Shown piece after piece: positions 1 through 10,540 of a DNA stretch of 64,000 bases. The number at the start of each line of letters is the position of its first letter. The first letter of the stretch is position 1. The notes beneath the pieces are model-generated. The model was not told the DNA's origin, did not search any database, and saw only the letters and a list, made by a program, of their open reading frames with translations. The stretch is taken from contig JAKJHU010000107.1 in the NCBI GenBank assembly GCA_022316685.1, positions 1,054,001 through 1,118,000 of the forward strand, given 5' to 3'. Position numbers and translations under genes: made by a program. The stretch is from Progne subis subis (Eukaryota; Chordata; Aves; Passeriformes; Hirundinidae).

Positions 1-3000
1 TATAGACAACTACAGATACACACAATAAATGGAAAATTACAATTTTAGTATTTTTAATATTAAAATAACAGGACATATGGTGAAAAATTTTAAGTAGATA
101 GAGTAATACCTAATCCATTTGAAGCTGATAACTCCAGGTGTTGCTACCAGGAAGATGACTGAGTTTCAGGTAATTTTGCTTATTTGTAAACATCAAGAAG
201 CCACAAACCCAACAAATTACACAGCTTGCTCTTTCACTAACACCCCCAGCCAACACCTCTTGATTATAGTATTGTTGCCAAATGCATATCCTACCTTTTG
301 AGTACATGAACAAAAATTTTGTGGAAAATTAAACAAAAGTTCTCAGTGTTGCCATTTGCATATTTGGTACGTTTAGAGCAAATCCTTAGCTCAATCCACA
401 GGCTACATAAGAAATAACCCACATGATGAACAGGAGGACATGAAGAGCAGTTTTTTTCATACAGATTGTCAGATTATTATTTCCTTCATCTACTTCTCAT
501 CATCCATCTACTTCCCAAAAAAGTGGTTGGTCCTGTCTTGCAAAAAAAAAAATTAAAGCCTACACAAGTCTTGGTCATACAGTCTCAAGAAAAGTCAGAT
601 CTTGCTTTTTGCACAACCACACCAAGAATGGAGTTATTTCATAGCACAAGAGAAAAGGGAAAAGTATACATAGAAGCAGAAGTACTGAAAATGGCAGGTT
701 TCTTTCCAATTTAATAAACTGTTGGTATCTCTAACCTCTGAAATAAGGAGGACCTCCTGAAATAAGACATATTTCAAGTCAAGGTTCCCACTAAACCTGG
801 GTACCTGAATGATTTTTCTCCCACAGACTCAGATACTTTTTCTCTAAAACTACTGAACACCATTTTTTTCCCCCCCCCCAAGAGGTAGCTTGGGTTTTGA
901 CTCTTAAACACTACAGTGATGTGCATCACACAAAACCATAAATACGTACAAAATTAGGTAACCAGAACTAACATTTAGCACAAAAAAAGTCTTGGAGTTA
1001 TTTGTCTCCACATCTCCGCAACACCTCCTTTGCAATTTCATACACTTGAACATCTGTGGTTTTCTTTAGCTAAGAAATAAATGCCACTCAGATTATATAA
1101 AATTGCCTTTATAAAAAGATCTTCATGTAAAATATCCAAATAGGGACACCATATGGTATTTTGGGACTGGTCAGAATGGACCATCATTAACTAAGCATTA
1201 TTCTGGCTTTTGAATATCTTTCCACTTTAACATTTCCTTAAGGAAAACAATATTTCAGGTAAAAATAATATAACAGACCTCGAATGTGCTAAGAATGCCA
1301 GATTATGTCTTTCTGTTATCACATATGGCAATAACTTTGTAATTAAAGCAATCATAATCCTTCATCTGTTTTATCTACCATCATGTTCTAAACTACAAAT
1401 TCACATGACTTTTTTTCTTTCTCAGCTACATCAACGTTGATAAAAGCACATGTAATTCCTGCAAAGTGGCCTTTAACAACAGGTCCAAATGAAAACATTT
1501 GTAAGACCTGTTTCTGCAGTCATTATTTGATTTTTCTCTAGTCAGCAAAACGAACTGCTGGTGGCAATTTTGCTTTACGTATCATGAGAATATAAGTAAA
1601 TTTGATATTGAATACTTATACTTCACTAGAATTGAGTGTTTTTCAAATTAATACAATGTCAATGGAAATAAACTAAGGTGAAAAACTGAATAATAAATCA
1701 AGAAAACTCTTCCATAGTATAAGACAATGAAACCTCACTCCATAAATTCATGGGGAACCTGGTGAAGTTCCAGCTGTACCGGTTGGGTTATACTGTGCTT
1801 GTACAATGGAATCATTAAAGTGGTGGTAATATCAGTAGTATCTTCTAATGGAATAACATCTGAATTTTATATTTCTCCATGTATACATAGGACTTTATAC
1901 TCAAGATTGTTAATCATGTCCAAATTAGTAGTTGGTTTAACAGTTTTAAAAAATGGTACTAGAGGCACAGAAACCATAAGGAATTTAAGGGCTGTTAAAT
2001 CAAAGCTCGTTCATGATCTCATCAAAGCTGTTTGTTTGTACAACAGAGGGTATTAATAGGCCAAAAATGGTTAAAAACTATTAACAGTCAACATCCAGTA
2101 ACAGCAATCCAGTGCTGGAACTTAGGAAGAACACAAGTTGCTGCTCAGAGGAGAGTGCAGGATGTAGCTGAGTGAGTAGCTGGGAAAAGCACAAATGAAA
2201 TGCTAGGTGCAACCCTATTTACACTTCAAGATGAGGCTGGCTAACACCACCTGTGTCAGGACACACTCAGGCTCTATATAAAGGTATTATCATCCTGTCT
2301 GCAGTGGAATCACCTGTGTGTAGGATTTGGCTTTATACACATCTCTTGTCAGTGCACTAATTTGTTTCTACTGATTTCTAAGGCATCTTCACAACTAAAA
2401 CTCCAAGAGCTCAGAGTAAAAAAAATTATCCATGTCTTAACTAATTGAAGCAATAACAAGACTTTAAGTCAAACTAGCAAAGGGCTGATTTCCCCACTTT
2501 CAGAATAACCAAAAAAGATTTAAAATGTTCAGAGTCTTGACTGCTTGATCCAATTCACTGGATTTCATTTTCAAGACAAATTCCTAACTCCATTTTAGGC
2601 ACCAGTCTCAATGAGAGCTCGTAATATTTCCTTACACCACCACATAACTTCTTGAAACAGCCAACTTGGCAACTCAATTTTCTATTTGAAATATTGACAA
2701 GAATCATTGGAACCTATGTTCTGAACCTATATAGGGTATAGGGCTGATATCAGAGTTCCATATAATGGAACCATATGGGAGTTTGTACCTGTTGTTTTTC
2801 ACATCAACTGTATTAATGGCAGGCATCTACGCAGGCACTAGTGAGTAGCAGAGAAACTGTCATTAACTGACTTGCTGTTAACAGTTCACAGTTTTCTACA
2901 TGGAACAGTAAAGCACTTATTACAATCAGGCAAATAAGATTTACTTATCACTTTGAAATAATGAAAATAACTTGAGAAAACCAAAATCAATAAAAATCTT

Positions 3001-5577
3001 CAACCTCTCTTAGCCAAAATGCCTACTTAAATGCATATTCAAAATATTGCTGATTGCTTATATCTACTGAAATGTGAAAACAGATTCATTTGTATTCAAA
3101 TAATAGAGCAACTTCCACATCCTTGAGAAGACTACAAAATGAAGCAATCTTGCTCCTACTACCCATGCTAACTGCCTCCACTCGTTCTTTTTAGGGACTT
3201 CAAGTTAAGAAATTTTTCAAATAACCACTTGTCTAGTTGCATAATGAAAACAATGTATTTCAGTCATACTAAAGTAGGTTTATAAAGAACAGATCAAACT
3301 ACCAGAGTTCTCCCCTACACACTTACTAAAATATAATACAAGAAAAGTTCTGTTAGGTTTGTACACTTTCAGTGGTAGATAAATTTTTCTTGCGAGTGCT
3401 AGCAGAATTAATCCCTATGCTTTTCTGGTATCACAGTTCAAGTCTAACGCTGTGAGTCTAGGGGCTCTCTGCCCTTTTCAAGAATGCTCTGCATCAAGAA
3501 GAATGGGTACAAACTGCAGTGATATGCTGAAAATTAACAAGAGAGGCCTTAGTCATGCAAATATAAATTGTAGTTAAGGGTTAGAATGAGTGAAAAGGTT
3601 TATTGAGTAGGAATACTTCAACTTATCCATCCAGAATTTTTGTACCGTGAACTTTTTTAAGTGTTTTACCAACAACAGTTCCATTTCAATGTACTTTACT
3701 AGATGATGTCTAAACCTCATTATAGGCTAATTCTTTGTTTATCCATGTTTCCTTTTCCAAAAGTCACATTCAGTCAGTAACAGTTCAACAATAGTGCTTT
3801 CACCAATACCTAACAGTGCTTTCACCAATACCTAGTAATGATTTGTTGTCATTGAGAGTCCTTAAATGTTTGTAAACAAAACTTGTAACCACTCTGAAAT
3901 TTTGGTTCCCTACTATAATTTTTAAAAACAGGAACTATGTCACAGATAAAATATTTGACATGAGGAGGATTAATCATTGTGACCATATCAGACTACAAGA
4001 AAGATAATTGTAAACAATCCTAAAATGTTTGAATTGTTTTCTTTCAGTGCTGCGATATTTTTAAAGCTGATTATTTTCAAATGACTATTTTAGGGTAAAA
4101 TCCTGGAAATGGACGTATATGACTTTAAAATCTCAACTCTCAGAATGAGTTTAGTGGGTTTTCTATTTTAACAAATATCTAGCTAACATATCAAGCTACC
4201 CTAAATGCCATTCACATCAAATGCAGAGGCTTTAGCAGCATCCCAGTTAAAGCAATGCTGGCAGAAATCCATTTCTAATGAGTAACAGATCTAAAAATCC
4301 ACAGTAATTTTCTTTCAGAGCCAAATAGACCTTTTTTTTTCAGTTATCACTATTTTTATATCTCTTTGCTTAGATTGCAGCAATAAACGGCAAATATCTT
4401 CATGCCCTCCTTAAAGAATGTCATCTTCTTAAACAAACAGGGATGGTGAATATGAGAGCTGAGAGCTTCCTTGTGTTGAAAGCTCGTAAGAAGTGCTGGA
4501 GGTGTGGGAATTCTTCAAAGCAGCACTATGCCCAGTTTTTTTTGCTTGTGAGCACTATTTCTCACACTCCCGTAAGTATTTGTGCCAAGACAATTTTCAC
4601 TTCAAAGTTCAAACTATTTTTTCGTTTCAGGCATGATTTTCCGATCTCCAATGTTTGCATAGAAGGTGACAGTATTGTTGAGTTACAAGTGTTGGGGGAA
4701 AGGTGGTGGGTGGTGGTGTGAAAGATAATTGTGAATACAGAGGGCTCATTTTTTACAGACAAGCAACGTCATAAGTGTGAACGCTTAATTTATTATTTCT
4801 GTACTTGAAGTGGGAATATGCTTCAGCAGCTCCTATCGTACAAGTGGGAATGACACCCCCTGAATGTATGCAAATTCCTCGAATCAAAGGGTAATTTTAA
4901 AAATAGGCTTTAAACAGCAGGATGCCTAATTAATTCAGACGCTGCGTATACGACCCCGAGTTTATTAAGCTAAAACTGCAGGTTTCAAGGCATGCTTCCT
5001 TGGAAGCCGGGATCAAAGGATCACCTTAACCGTAACCTCAGCCGGCTAAGACCTACTTTCCTTGTGCTATGAAATCTACCGGAAACTCTTATTAAGCAGA
5101 TCCCCCAGGAGGGCTCTTCAAAAACCAACCCCCCGCACCCCCCCCCGCCCCGAAAAGCCTCCCCTTCGCTAGAAGGCAGCCCATGTCTCCAGACCCCCGT
5201 GTGCCCTATAGCTCCGAAAGCACAAAAATAAGAGGATGCCCCGCGCCCCGGTGCCTTTCAGGGGTGTCATTTACGGACGTTAAACTTAAGAAGTGGAGTA
5301 CACCGGTGCCTCCGAGCCGCCCTCCGAGCTCGTACATCCGCACCCAGTAAAGCCCACCCCACAACCCCGCGGCCGCCCGTCCCCGGCCCGGCCCGGCCCG
5401 GCGAACACGCGAGGCGCTGGCCGTCCGCTGCCGGGAGGGGCAGGAGCGGGTGTCGGCCACGCCGCGGGCCCTGAACGGGGGTGCCCGGGAGCAGCGGCGG
5501 CGGACGGGGCCGGGCGGCGGCGCGGGCGCTGCGGGCGGCAGGGGGAGCTGCGGGGCGGGCGCGGCAGCCGCGGTTAC
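1..5577 (-). other. NWD2: NWD2 intron 1 (3' part off window)
   Basis: This stretch lies 3' of the exon 1 donor and shows no further NWD2-like coding segment in any minus-strand frame, so it is read as the start of intron 1. It is AT-rich. On the plus strand C often exceeds G in lines I counted (12 C to 5 G at 1321-1380, 13 to 7 at 2341-2400, 13 to 6 at 2641-2700), as expected if the minus strand is the transcribed-sense strand; one line (601-660) was even. I saw no LINE, LTR or RNA gene in it. Short open frames at 466-714, 1799-2056 and 4443-4721 look like chance. Confidence 0.75.
3793..3836. repeat. Two-copy 22-bp tandem duplication
   Basis: Positions 3793-3814 and 3815-3836 are two adjacent copies of a 22-bp unit beginning AGTGCTTTCACC, differing only in the last two bases. 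It lies in NWD2 intron 1 and looks like a recent local duplication. Confidence 0.9.
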
Positions 5578-5579
5578 CT
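5572..5579 (-). other. NWD2: Splice donor of NWD2 exon 1
   Basis: Read on the minus strand the junction is AAG/GTAACC, with intron position 1 at 5577. It is a good match to the vertebrate donor consensus apart from C at +5. The cut falls after the first base of codon 51, and recognisable homology to NWD2 stops exactly here. Confidence 0.8.
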
Positions 5580-5728
5580 TCGGGGTTGGCGCTGATGAAG
5601 ACGCGGACGCTCCTGCCGCTCGGCGCCAGGTGGGACGGCAGCGCAGAGAGGTTGCCGGAGAACGCCGCCCGCCGCAGCGCCGCGTCCCGCGGGCAGGGCG
5701 GCCTGCCGCCCGCTCCGGCCGGCCACAT
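5578..5728 (-). CDS. NWD2: NWD2 first coding exon (partial gene)
   Basis: Seen: on the minus strand an ATG at 5728-5726 opens a 50-codon frame starting MWPAGAG, passing through AAFSGNLSALPSHL and ending SVRVFISANPE. A single G then precedes a GT donor (AAG/GTAACC), so the exon is 151 nt and ends in phase 1. Known, from memory: NWD2 of mammals begins almost identically, and its next residue after ANPE is Asp, a GAN codon, which fits a split G/AN codon here. NWD2 is a large brain-expressed cytoplasmic protein with a central NACHT NTPase domain and C-terminal WD40 repeats; its molecular role is poorly known. Neither domain is in this exon, which covers only the N-terminal tip. The start has G at -3. 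The frame stays open past the donor to 5267, but that extension is low-complexity Arg/Pro/Ala and looks like retained-intron translation. A paralogue such as NWD1 is a less likely alternative. Confidence 0.87.
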
Positions 5729-6180
5729 CCCGCAGGGAGAGCGGCCGGCTCAGAGCAGCCCCCGGAGCGCCGCGGCGGCGCCGGCAGCTCTCGCCGCCGG
5801 CTGAAGGGCGGCGGCCATACGGACCCTCGGGTTGCCCGGGGCCGCGGTCGCCGCCCGGCGCCGGAGCGCGGGGGGAGCGAGGAGACGATGCGCCGACCGC
5901 CCCCGGGGCCGCTCCCTCGCGGCGGCCGGCGGCGAGGAGGGCGCGGGCGGAAAAGTTTGCGGCGGAGCGGTGCCGGGCGCGGCGGGGGCTGCGGCGCGAC
6001 GGCGGCCCCGCGGCGGCAGCCGGACCCCCAGCGCCGCCACGGCCGGCACGGAGAGCGGCGGAGGCTGCGCCGGGAGCGCGGTCTGGCCGGCGATCGCTCT
6101 GATTCCCCCTCCGCCAGCGAGGGTGTGCGGTGTCCAAAGCGGGGACGCCTCCGGTGAGGCTGACGGCGCCTTCGCTCCTC
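5729..6180 (-). other. NWD2: Probable NWD2 5' UTR
   Basis: This is the GC-rich interval between the NWD2 start codon and the candidate TATA box, inferred as 5' UTR; the true start site is unknown. If transcription begins near 6180, the minus-strand ATG at 6137 would start an out-of-frame upstream reading frame running to 5574, across the NWD2 start and the donor. That could reduce translation. If the real start site lies closer to 5728 the upstream frame would not be in the mRNA. Confidence 0.4.
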
Positions 6181-6205
6181 CGAGTGTCACTGCTCCGGGA
6201 TCGGA

Positions 6206-6213
6206 TTTTTATA
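6206..6213 (-). promoter_or_regulatory. Candidate TATA box, minus strand
   Basis: The minus strand reads TATAAAAA here, at the upstream edge of the CpG island, correctly oriented for NWD2. A start site 25-35 bases downstream would be near 6175-6185. CpG-island promoters usually lack a TATA box, so this may be coincidental. Confidence 0.3.
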
Positions 6214-6419
6214 GGAAAACTGCTGCCGGCTCATCCTTCGGCCTCGGAAGAGTTCAGAGCCGTTCTTGTGTTCCGTAGTCTCCTGCACAGGAGTCCCACC
6301 TGCTCAGATACAAAAGAGAGATGCTCTTGCTGCTTTTTTCTTTCCTTTGTTTTTAATCAGTTATTTATTTATCGGAATAAATGAAAAGCTGCCGTTTGAA
6401 GAATGAAAGGGACAGGAAG

Positions 6420-6790
6420 CAGCGAGACGCGCCGCCGGCGGGATGCGGTCCCTTTGCAGCAGTCAGTGGCGGGGCATCCCGTTGGGCAGCGCCGATGAAA
6501 TATTCAGGAGGGCGGCGGGGTCGGGCCGCGGCTCCGCCGAGCGCCGGGCGGTGCGGAGCCGAGCGGTGCCGTGCGGAGTGGTGCCGTGCGGTGCGGCGGC
6601 CCCAGCCCCAGCGGGCGGCGGGCCCTGGGCGAGCCGCGGAGTTTAGAAACCTCCCCGGGAGGGGCGGGCAGGCAGGGACAAGGCAGCACGGCGGAAAGGA
6701 GGGGCTGGGGGGGCAGGGGAGGGGGGGGCACGGGGCTGCAGACACACTGACGGGTCTGGTGGCCGTGAGAATCCCTTCTGGGGAGGAGGA
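6420..6790. promoter_or_regulatory. Second CpG-rich block upstream of NWD2
   Basis: A second GC- and CpG-rich block is separated from the main island by about 220 bases of ordinary composition. It contains a short degenerate tandem repeat around 6545-6600, built from GTGCGG and GTGCCG units, and G-runs around 6655-6735. It could be an alternative or divergent promoter, or simply the outer part of one interrupted island. Open frames across it are stop-poor GC-rich sequence. Confidence 0.65.
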
Positions 6791-9700
6791 TGGAGACTTC
6801 GACAGAGGGATTTATTAAACGCTCTGCAGGTGTTTGTCAATGTTTAAAAGGCTGGAGAAAAAAGTCTTTAACGCGGGTGGTATTTATTCGCTTTACGTGC
6901 TGTAACAGACACAAAGCTGATTTATGTATTTCCATATATATAATACAATATTTACAATGTATACAAAGCAATCTTACTGTGTTTTGAAACGCAGTATCTA
7001 AGACCTGTACTCGGTTGCGTTACCCCCTGCTCTGCCGTGGTCCCAGCCGGACGAGTTGCCCGCTGTGGCAGCAGTAGGGGAGCCTGAGCTGGCTCTTGCG
7101 GAGGCAATGCTACTAAAGTAGCCGAAAGCAAAGTGCTCAGCCCTGTTTCAGAAACGAAGGTGACAGCCAGATGGGTTCCTTAAGTACTGATGAGCAGATT
7201 TGTTAAAAAAAAAAAAAAATAAAAAAATCCTGATTTCTTAAAGAAATATGACTAATGCAGAATTGCATCCCGTGTGTATTTGCATGTGAGTAGATTTGGT
7301 GCTGTTTGCTTGCTGTTGCTTTGTTAGTTCCACACCCCATAAATTTTGGGCTGATTTCGAACAAATGAAACAGAGGGTATATTTTGAGATATTAATTCTC
7401 AAAGAAAGAACATTTCTATGACTTCTGTGAACATAACTGGGCAGGGGAGAATGTGCTTATGTGCAAAAAGGAAAAATATGCAGCATATATTTCAACCATT
7501 CATATTGAAATGTCAGCATTGGGCAGAAGAGTTGTGGGACTGTTGGGAACTGAATGTCCAGGGATTGGAAAATTCCCACTTTTAATCCAAATTTATTTCT
7601 GTAGGATTCAGGAGTGTCCAATAAGGAGCTAATCTCATTTGAAGCCTGTCATGGTAGACATGCATGTTTATCTTCTCTCTGGATTCTCTGATGCTCTGTT
7701 TAAGAGAAGCCTGAAGCTTTGGTATAATTCAGTTTAAAAATCTGACAGTCATGAGATGCAATTCCCTAGGAAATGAGGCTTCATATATGTCATTGCCTAC
7801 AAAACTTGGTCATAGCTGCACTTCCCTTAGCCTTTGTGTAGCCAGTATGCTTAGGCATGCCTTTTTCTGGCTGGTGTAATGAACAGGTAATTTCTATAAT
7901 ACAGAGATGACAAGCAGCTCCTTGAGGCTGCAGAAAGTTAATGAGTGAACAAAGGAAATGATTTATAGTTGGGCTGAGTTACGTCTTATGTACTTTGCTG
8001 AGACTAACTCTCAGCTAGCTATCTCCTTTGCTTCTCTCGCATAAACTACTAGGCAGTTCTTAAGTAGGAATTTGCTTGTGGAAGCAGCTCCTGGTAAGCA
8101 TGCAGAGACTGTCACTTCATACCACTGCTGCCTTAGTGGTATCATTTTCTCAGACAGCTTCTTTGGAAGATGAGACTCATTGATCTACCCCTTTACCATG
8201 CCAGCCATAATGCAGTGTGTTTTTAAGACTCTTTGGCAGTAATCTTTACTAAGTTGAAAACCTGAGTTTGCATAATTTGAATTCTTTTGAAGTTTCATCT
8301 TTGACAGTGTTGACAAAAACCATCAGCTTTTAACTGAATATATTGTTTCATGAACCCAGGCTGAATGAAGTGGGACCAGGCATATCACTTCCAGCTGTTC
8401 ACTCTGTTTGTTGCCTGGCTGATGGTGTGCTGGTGGCAGGCATAGCTGTGTTGCATATGAAGCAGGTAGTCAGTGCAGCTTGCAGGCTGCCACTGTGCAG
8501 CTCAGAATTTGTGCTGATCTATATTACTATTTTGATCTGTACGCTGGATTGCCTTTATGCATGACTCAGCTTCCTGTCATGGTAGCTGCCACCTCTCTGA
8601 AAGCTGAAATGGACAGATGCCTCAGAGTGGTAATCTCTTCTGCTGCCCAGCTTCAATCTGTTTGTGTTTGGGGCTCAATGTCCTAAGCTTTAGCACCTGT
8701 GATTATAAAACGCTGAGAATGAAGTACAGTGAGCCTGAAATGGAGAGGATAAAAAAATGACTACAGAGAAGCAAATTTATTGCTTTACCTGAGACTTTAT
8801 CCATATGAAAGCACTCTGGGTGAACTCAGTTGGAAAATTAGTTGGTAGCTTTTCTTAAATTAAAAATAATATTTTTTTAATTCAAAAAATTAAAACAATA
8901 TCAAAAAACATTATGTAAACCAAAATAAAAATCATGTCTAGGGTTCTTATGTGTTTGTTAGAAGCATACATCAAAATGACCCTATTTTATATTGAATGAC
9001 ATGTTTTTAAACTTGTTTATGTAGAATTGTTACATTAGAATCAGTATCTGTATTTGAGTCCCCACACTAGTTATGTGGAAGCTGCCTGGGCAGAGGTTTT
9101 TGTCCTGTGGAAGATGGTAGAGCACTGCCTGAAGGCATGAACCCCAAATTTTCACCCTGGCTTTATTGTACTTTCAGCAGATCTACAGAGTCTCTCATTA
9201 AAATTGGTGCAGGAAGTATCCTTGTATCAAACAGGAGTAAAACTAGATTTATGGTTCTGCAAGTCACTTCATATAAACATGAAATCATGAAAAACAATAA
9301 GTCTGCATAGTAGCCGGGAATCTTTGCACATATGCACTTGATGTATATTTTTTCCCTTTCAGCGTAATTTTTATTGGTTATCCTTCTGTCCTTATTTGCT
9401 CCAAATTGAGTTACATTTAAATGAAGCTAGAGAATTAATTCCTTGGTAAAACACAGGAGTGAAGTCTAGTTATTCCTGATGGCCTGATCCTGCTGAAATT
9501 CAAATAGAGTAGTGCTTTATTTCTTGAGTAGTCCCACAGGAAATGGTAAGATACTGAAGGTAGGAAGAACAGTTCAGTAGTCCTGATTCACATCCATCAT
9601 GGTCAGTAAAAAATGCACCAAGTTGTTTGGCTTAAACCCAGCATGATAAGGGTTTGCAGCTTAAAACCAGCTCTCTGAGTCAAGTTGTTTAGAAATGAGC

Positions 9701-10379
9701 ATTACCAGATCAGTTCAAGTGTGTTGAAGAGCTTGGGAAGTAATCTGAGTGATATGCTACGGGTAGTGTGATGCAAGCCTAACTATGAGAAACACTTTTT
9801 CTGTCTTCAAGCTAAATTTAAGTTCTTGTTCATATGTGTTCTAATACTTCAATATACATTGTGGGGTATGCAAAAGCATTTGGTAGTAGTTCAGTTTCAC
9901 TCTCACTGCTATCAATGGAGGCAGGCTCAGTACTTCTGTTTGAAAGCATACCTGTAGCTGACACTTTTGGAAAACCTATACCAAGTATGCGACAGGGTCA
10001 CAATCGTTGAGGGGTTTTATTTATATCTTTCAAAGTGTTTTGCTGTTGCTGTTTAAAGTGTTAAAGTGTTTGCCATTAAAATACAGGCACTGTGGTATAT
10101 ACCTGAAACAGCCATCAGTTCTCCTCAGCTATTTAGAACCTGATTCTGCCAGGGGCTGCATGTGCAACTGTGCTGTTGTCTTCATCCCAAACCAGTAACT
10201 ATTTGCAGGAGTTGGGAGGGCAAAGTTTTAAGATCAGGTCAAAAATCAAGGTTTAAGGGTCAGCAAATTGACCAGCATCTCACCTTTCATGTAGAAATTA
10301 AAAGACTCCTGTGTAGAGTTACATCATCTGATGAAATAGCAACTCAAAGCTGAATGTTACTTTGCTGCTCCCTAGCAAG
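6791..10379. other. Intergenic sequence, no gene recognised
   Basis: This is AT-rich unique-looking sequence upstream of NWD2. Short A-runs occur near 7205-7220. I see no repeat family, RNA gene or protein signature. The first 350 bases (to about 7150) keep some CpGs and grade away from the island. Confidence 0.6.
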
Positions 10380-10540
10380 CTGGCCCAGTTTTACGAGCAG
10401 GCGACAAAAGCAGTTGCCGAGAGCGACAGACAAAAGGAGGCAATAAAATCACATTCTAAGCAAGAACGAGACCCTGTGACTCTGTGCCTGTTTTTGGCGG
10501 CTTAATGAGGACTCAGTGCATTCCCCAGGCACCATTTGCC
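10380..10540. promoter_or_regulatory. Possible conserved non-coding element
   Basis: Within AT-rich, CpG-poor sequence, positions 10392-10500 keep six CpGs (near 10393, 10401, 10418, 10423, 10468 and 10498) in complex, non-repetitive sequence, including GAGAGCGACAGACAAAAGG. Retained CpGs in complex sequence far from a promoter are typical of distal enhancers. Conservation itself cannot be seen from one genome. Confidence 0.3.

Larger units (their letters stand above)
5100..6200. promoter_or_regulatory. CpG island at NWD2 promoter and exon 1
   Basis: GC content and CpG density rise sharply from about 5.1 kb to 6.2 kb against AT-rich flanks. The densest part, 5380-6130, has CG dinucleotides in almost every ten bases, many of them in GGCGG or CCGCC boxes of Sp1/KLF type. 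The island covers NWD2 exon 1 and the sequence upstream of it. Long open frames on both strands here (for example 5450-6157 plus and 5574-6137 minus) reflect scarcity of stop codons in GC-rich DNA and are not annotated as genes. Confidence 0.9.

Noticed and set aside
5267..5577. Continuation of the NWD2 frame beyond codon 50
   Set aside because: Similarity ends exactly at a good GT donor and the following residues are low-complexity Arg/Pro/Ala, so this is intron.
5450..6157. 235-codon plus-strand frame and other Arg/Gly/Ala-rich frames in the CpG island
   Set aside because: GC-rich DNA is poor in stop codons on every frame. Only the minus-strand NWD2 exon has recognisable protein similarity.
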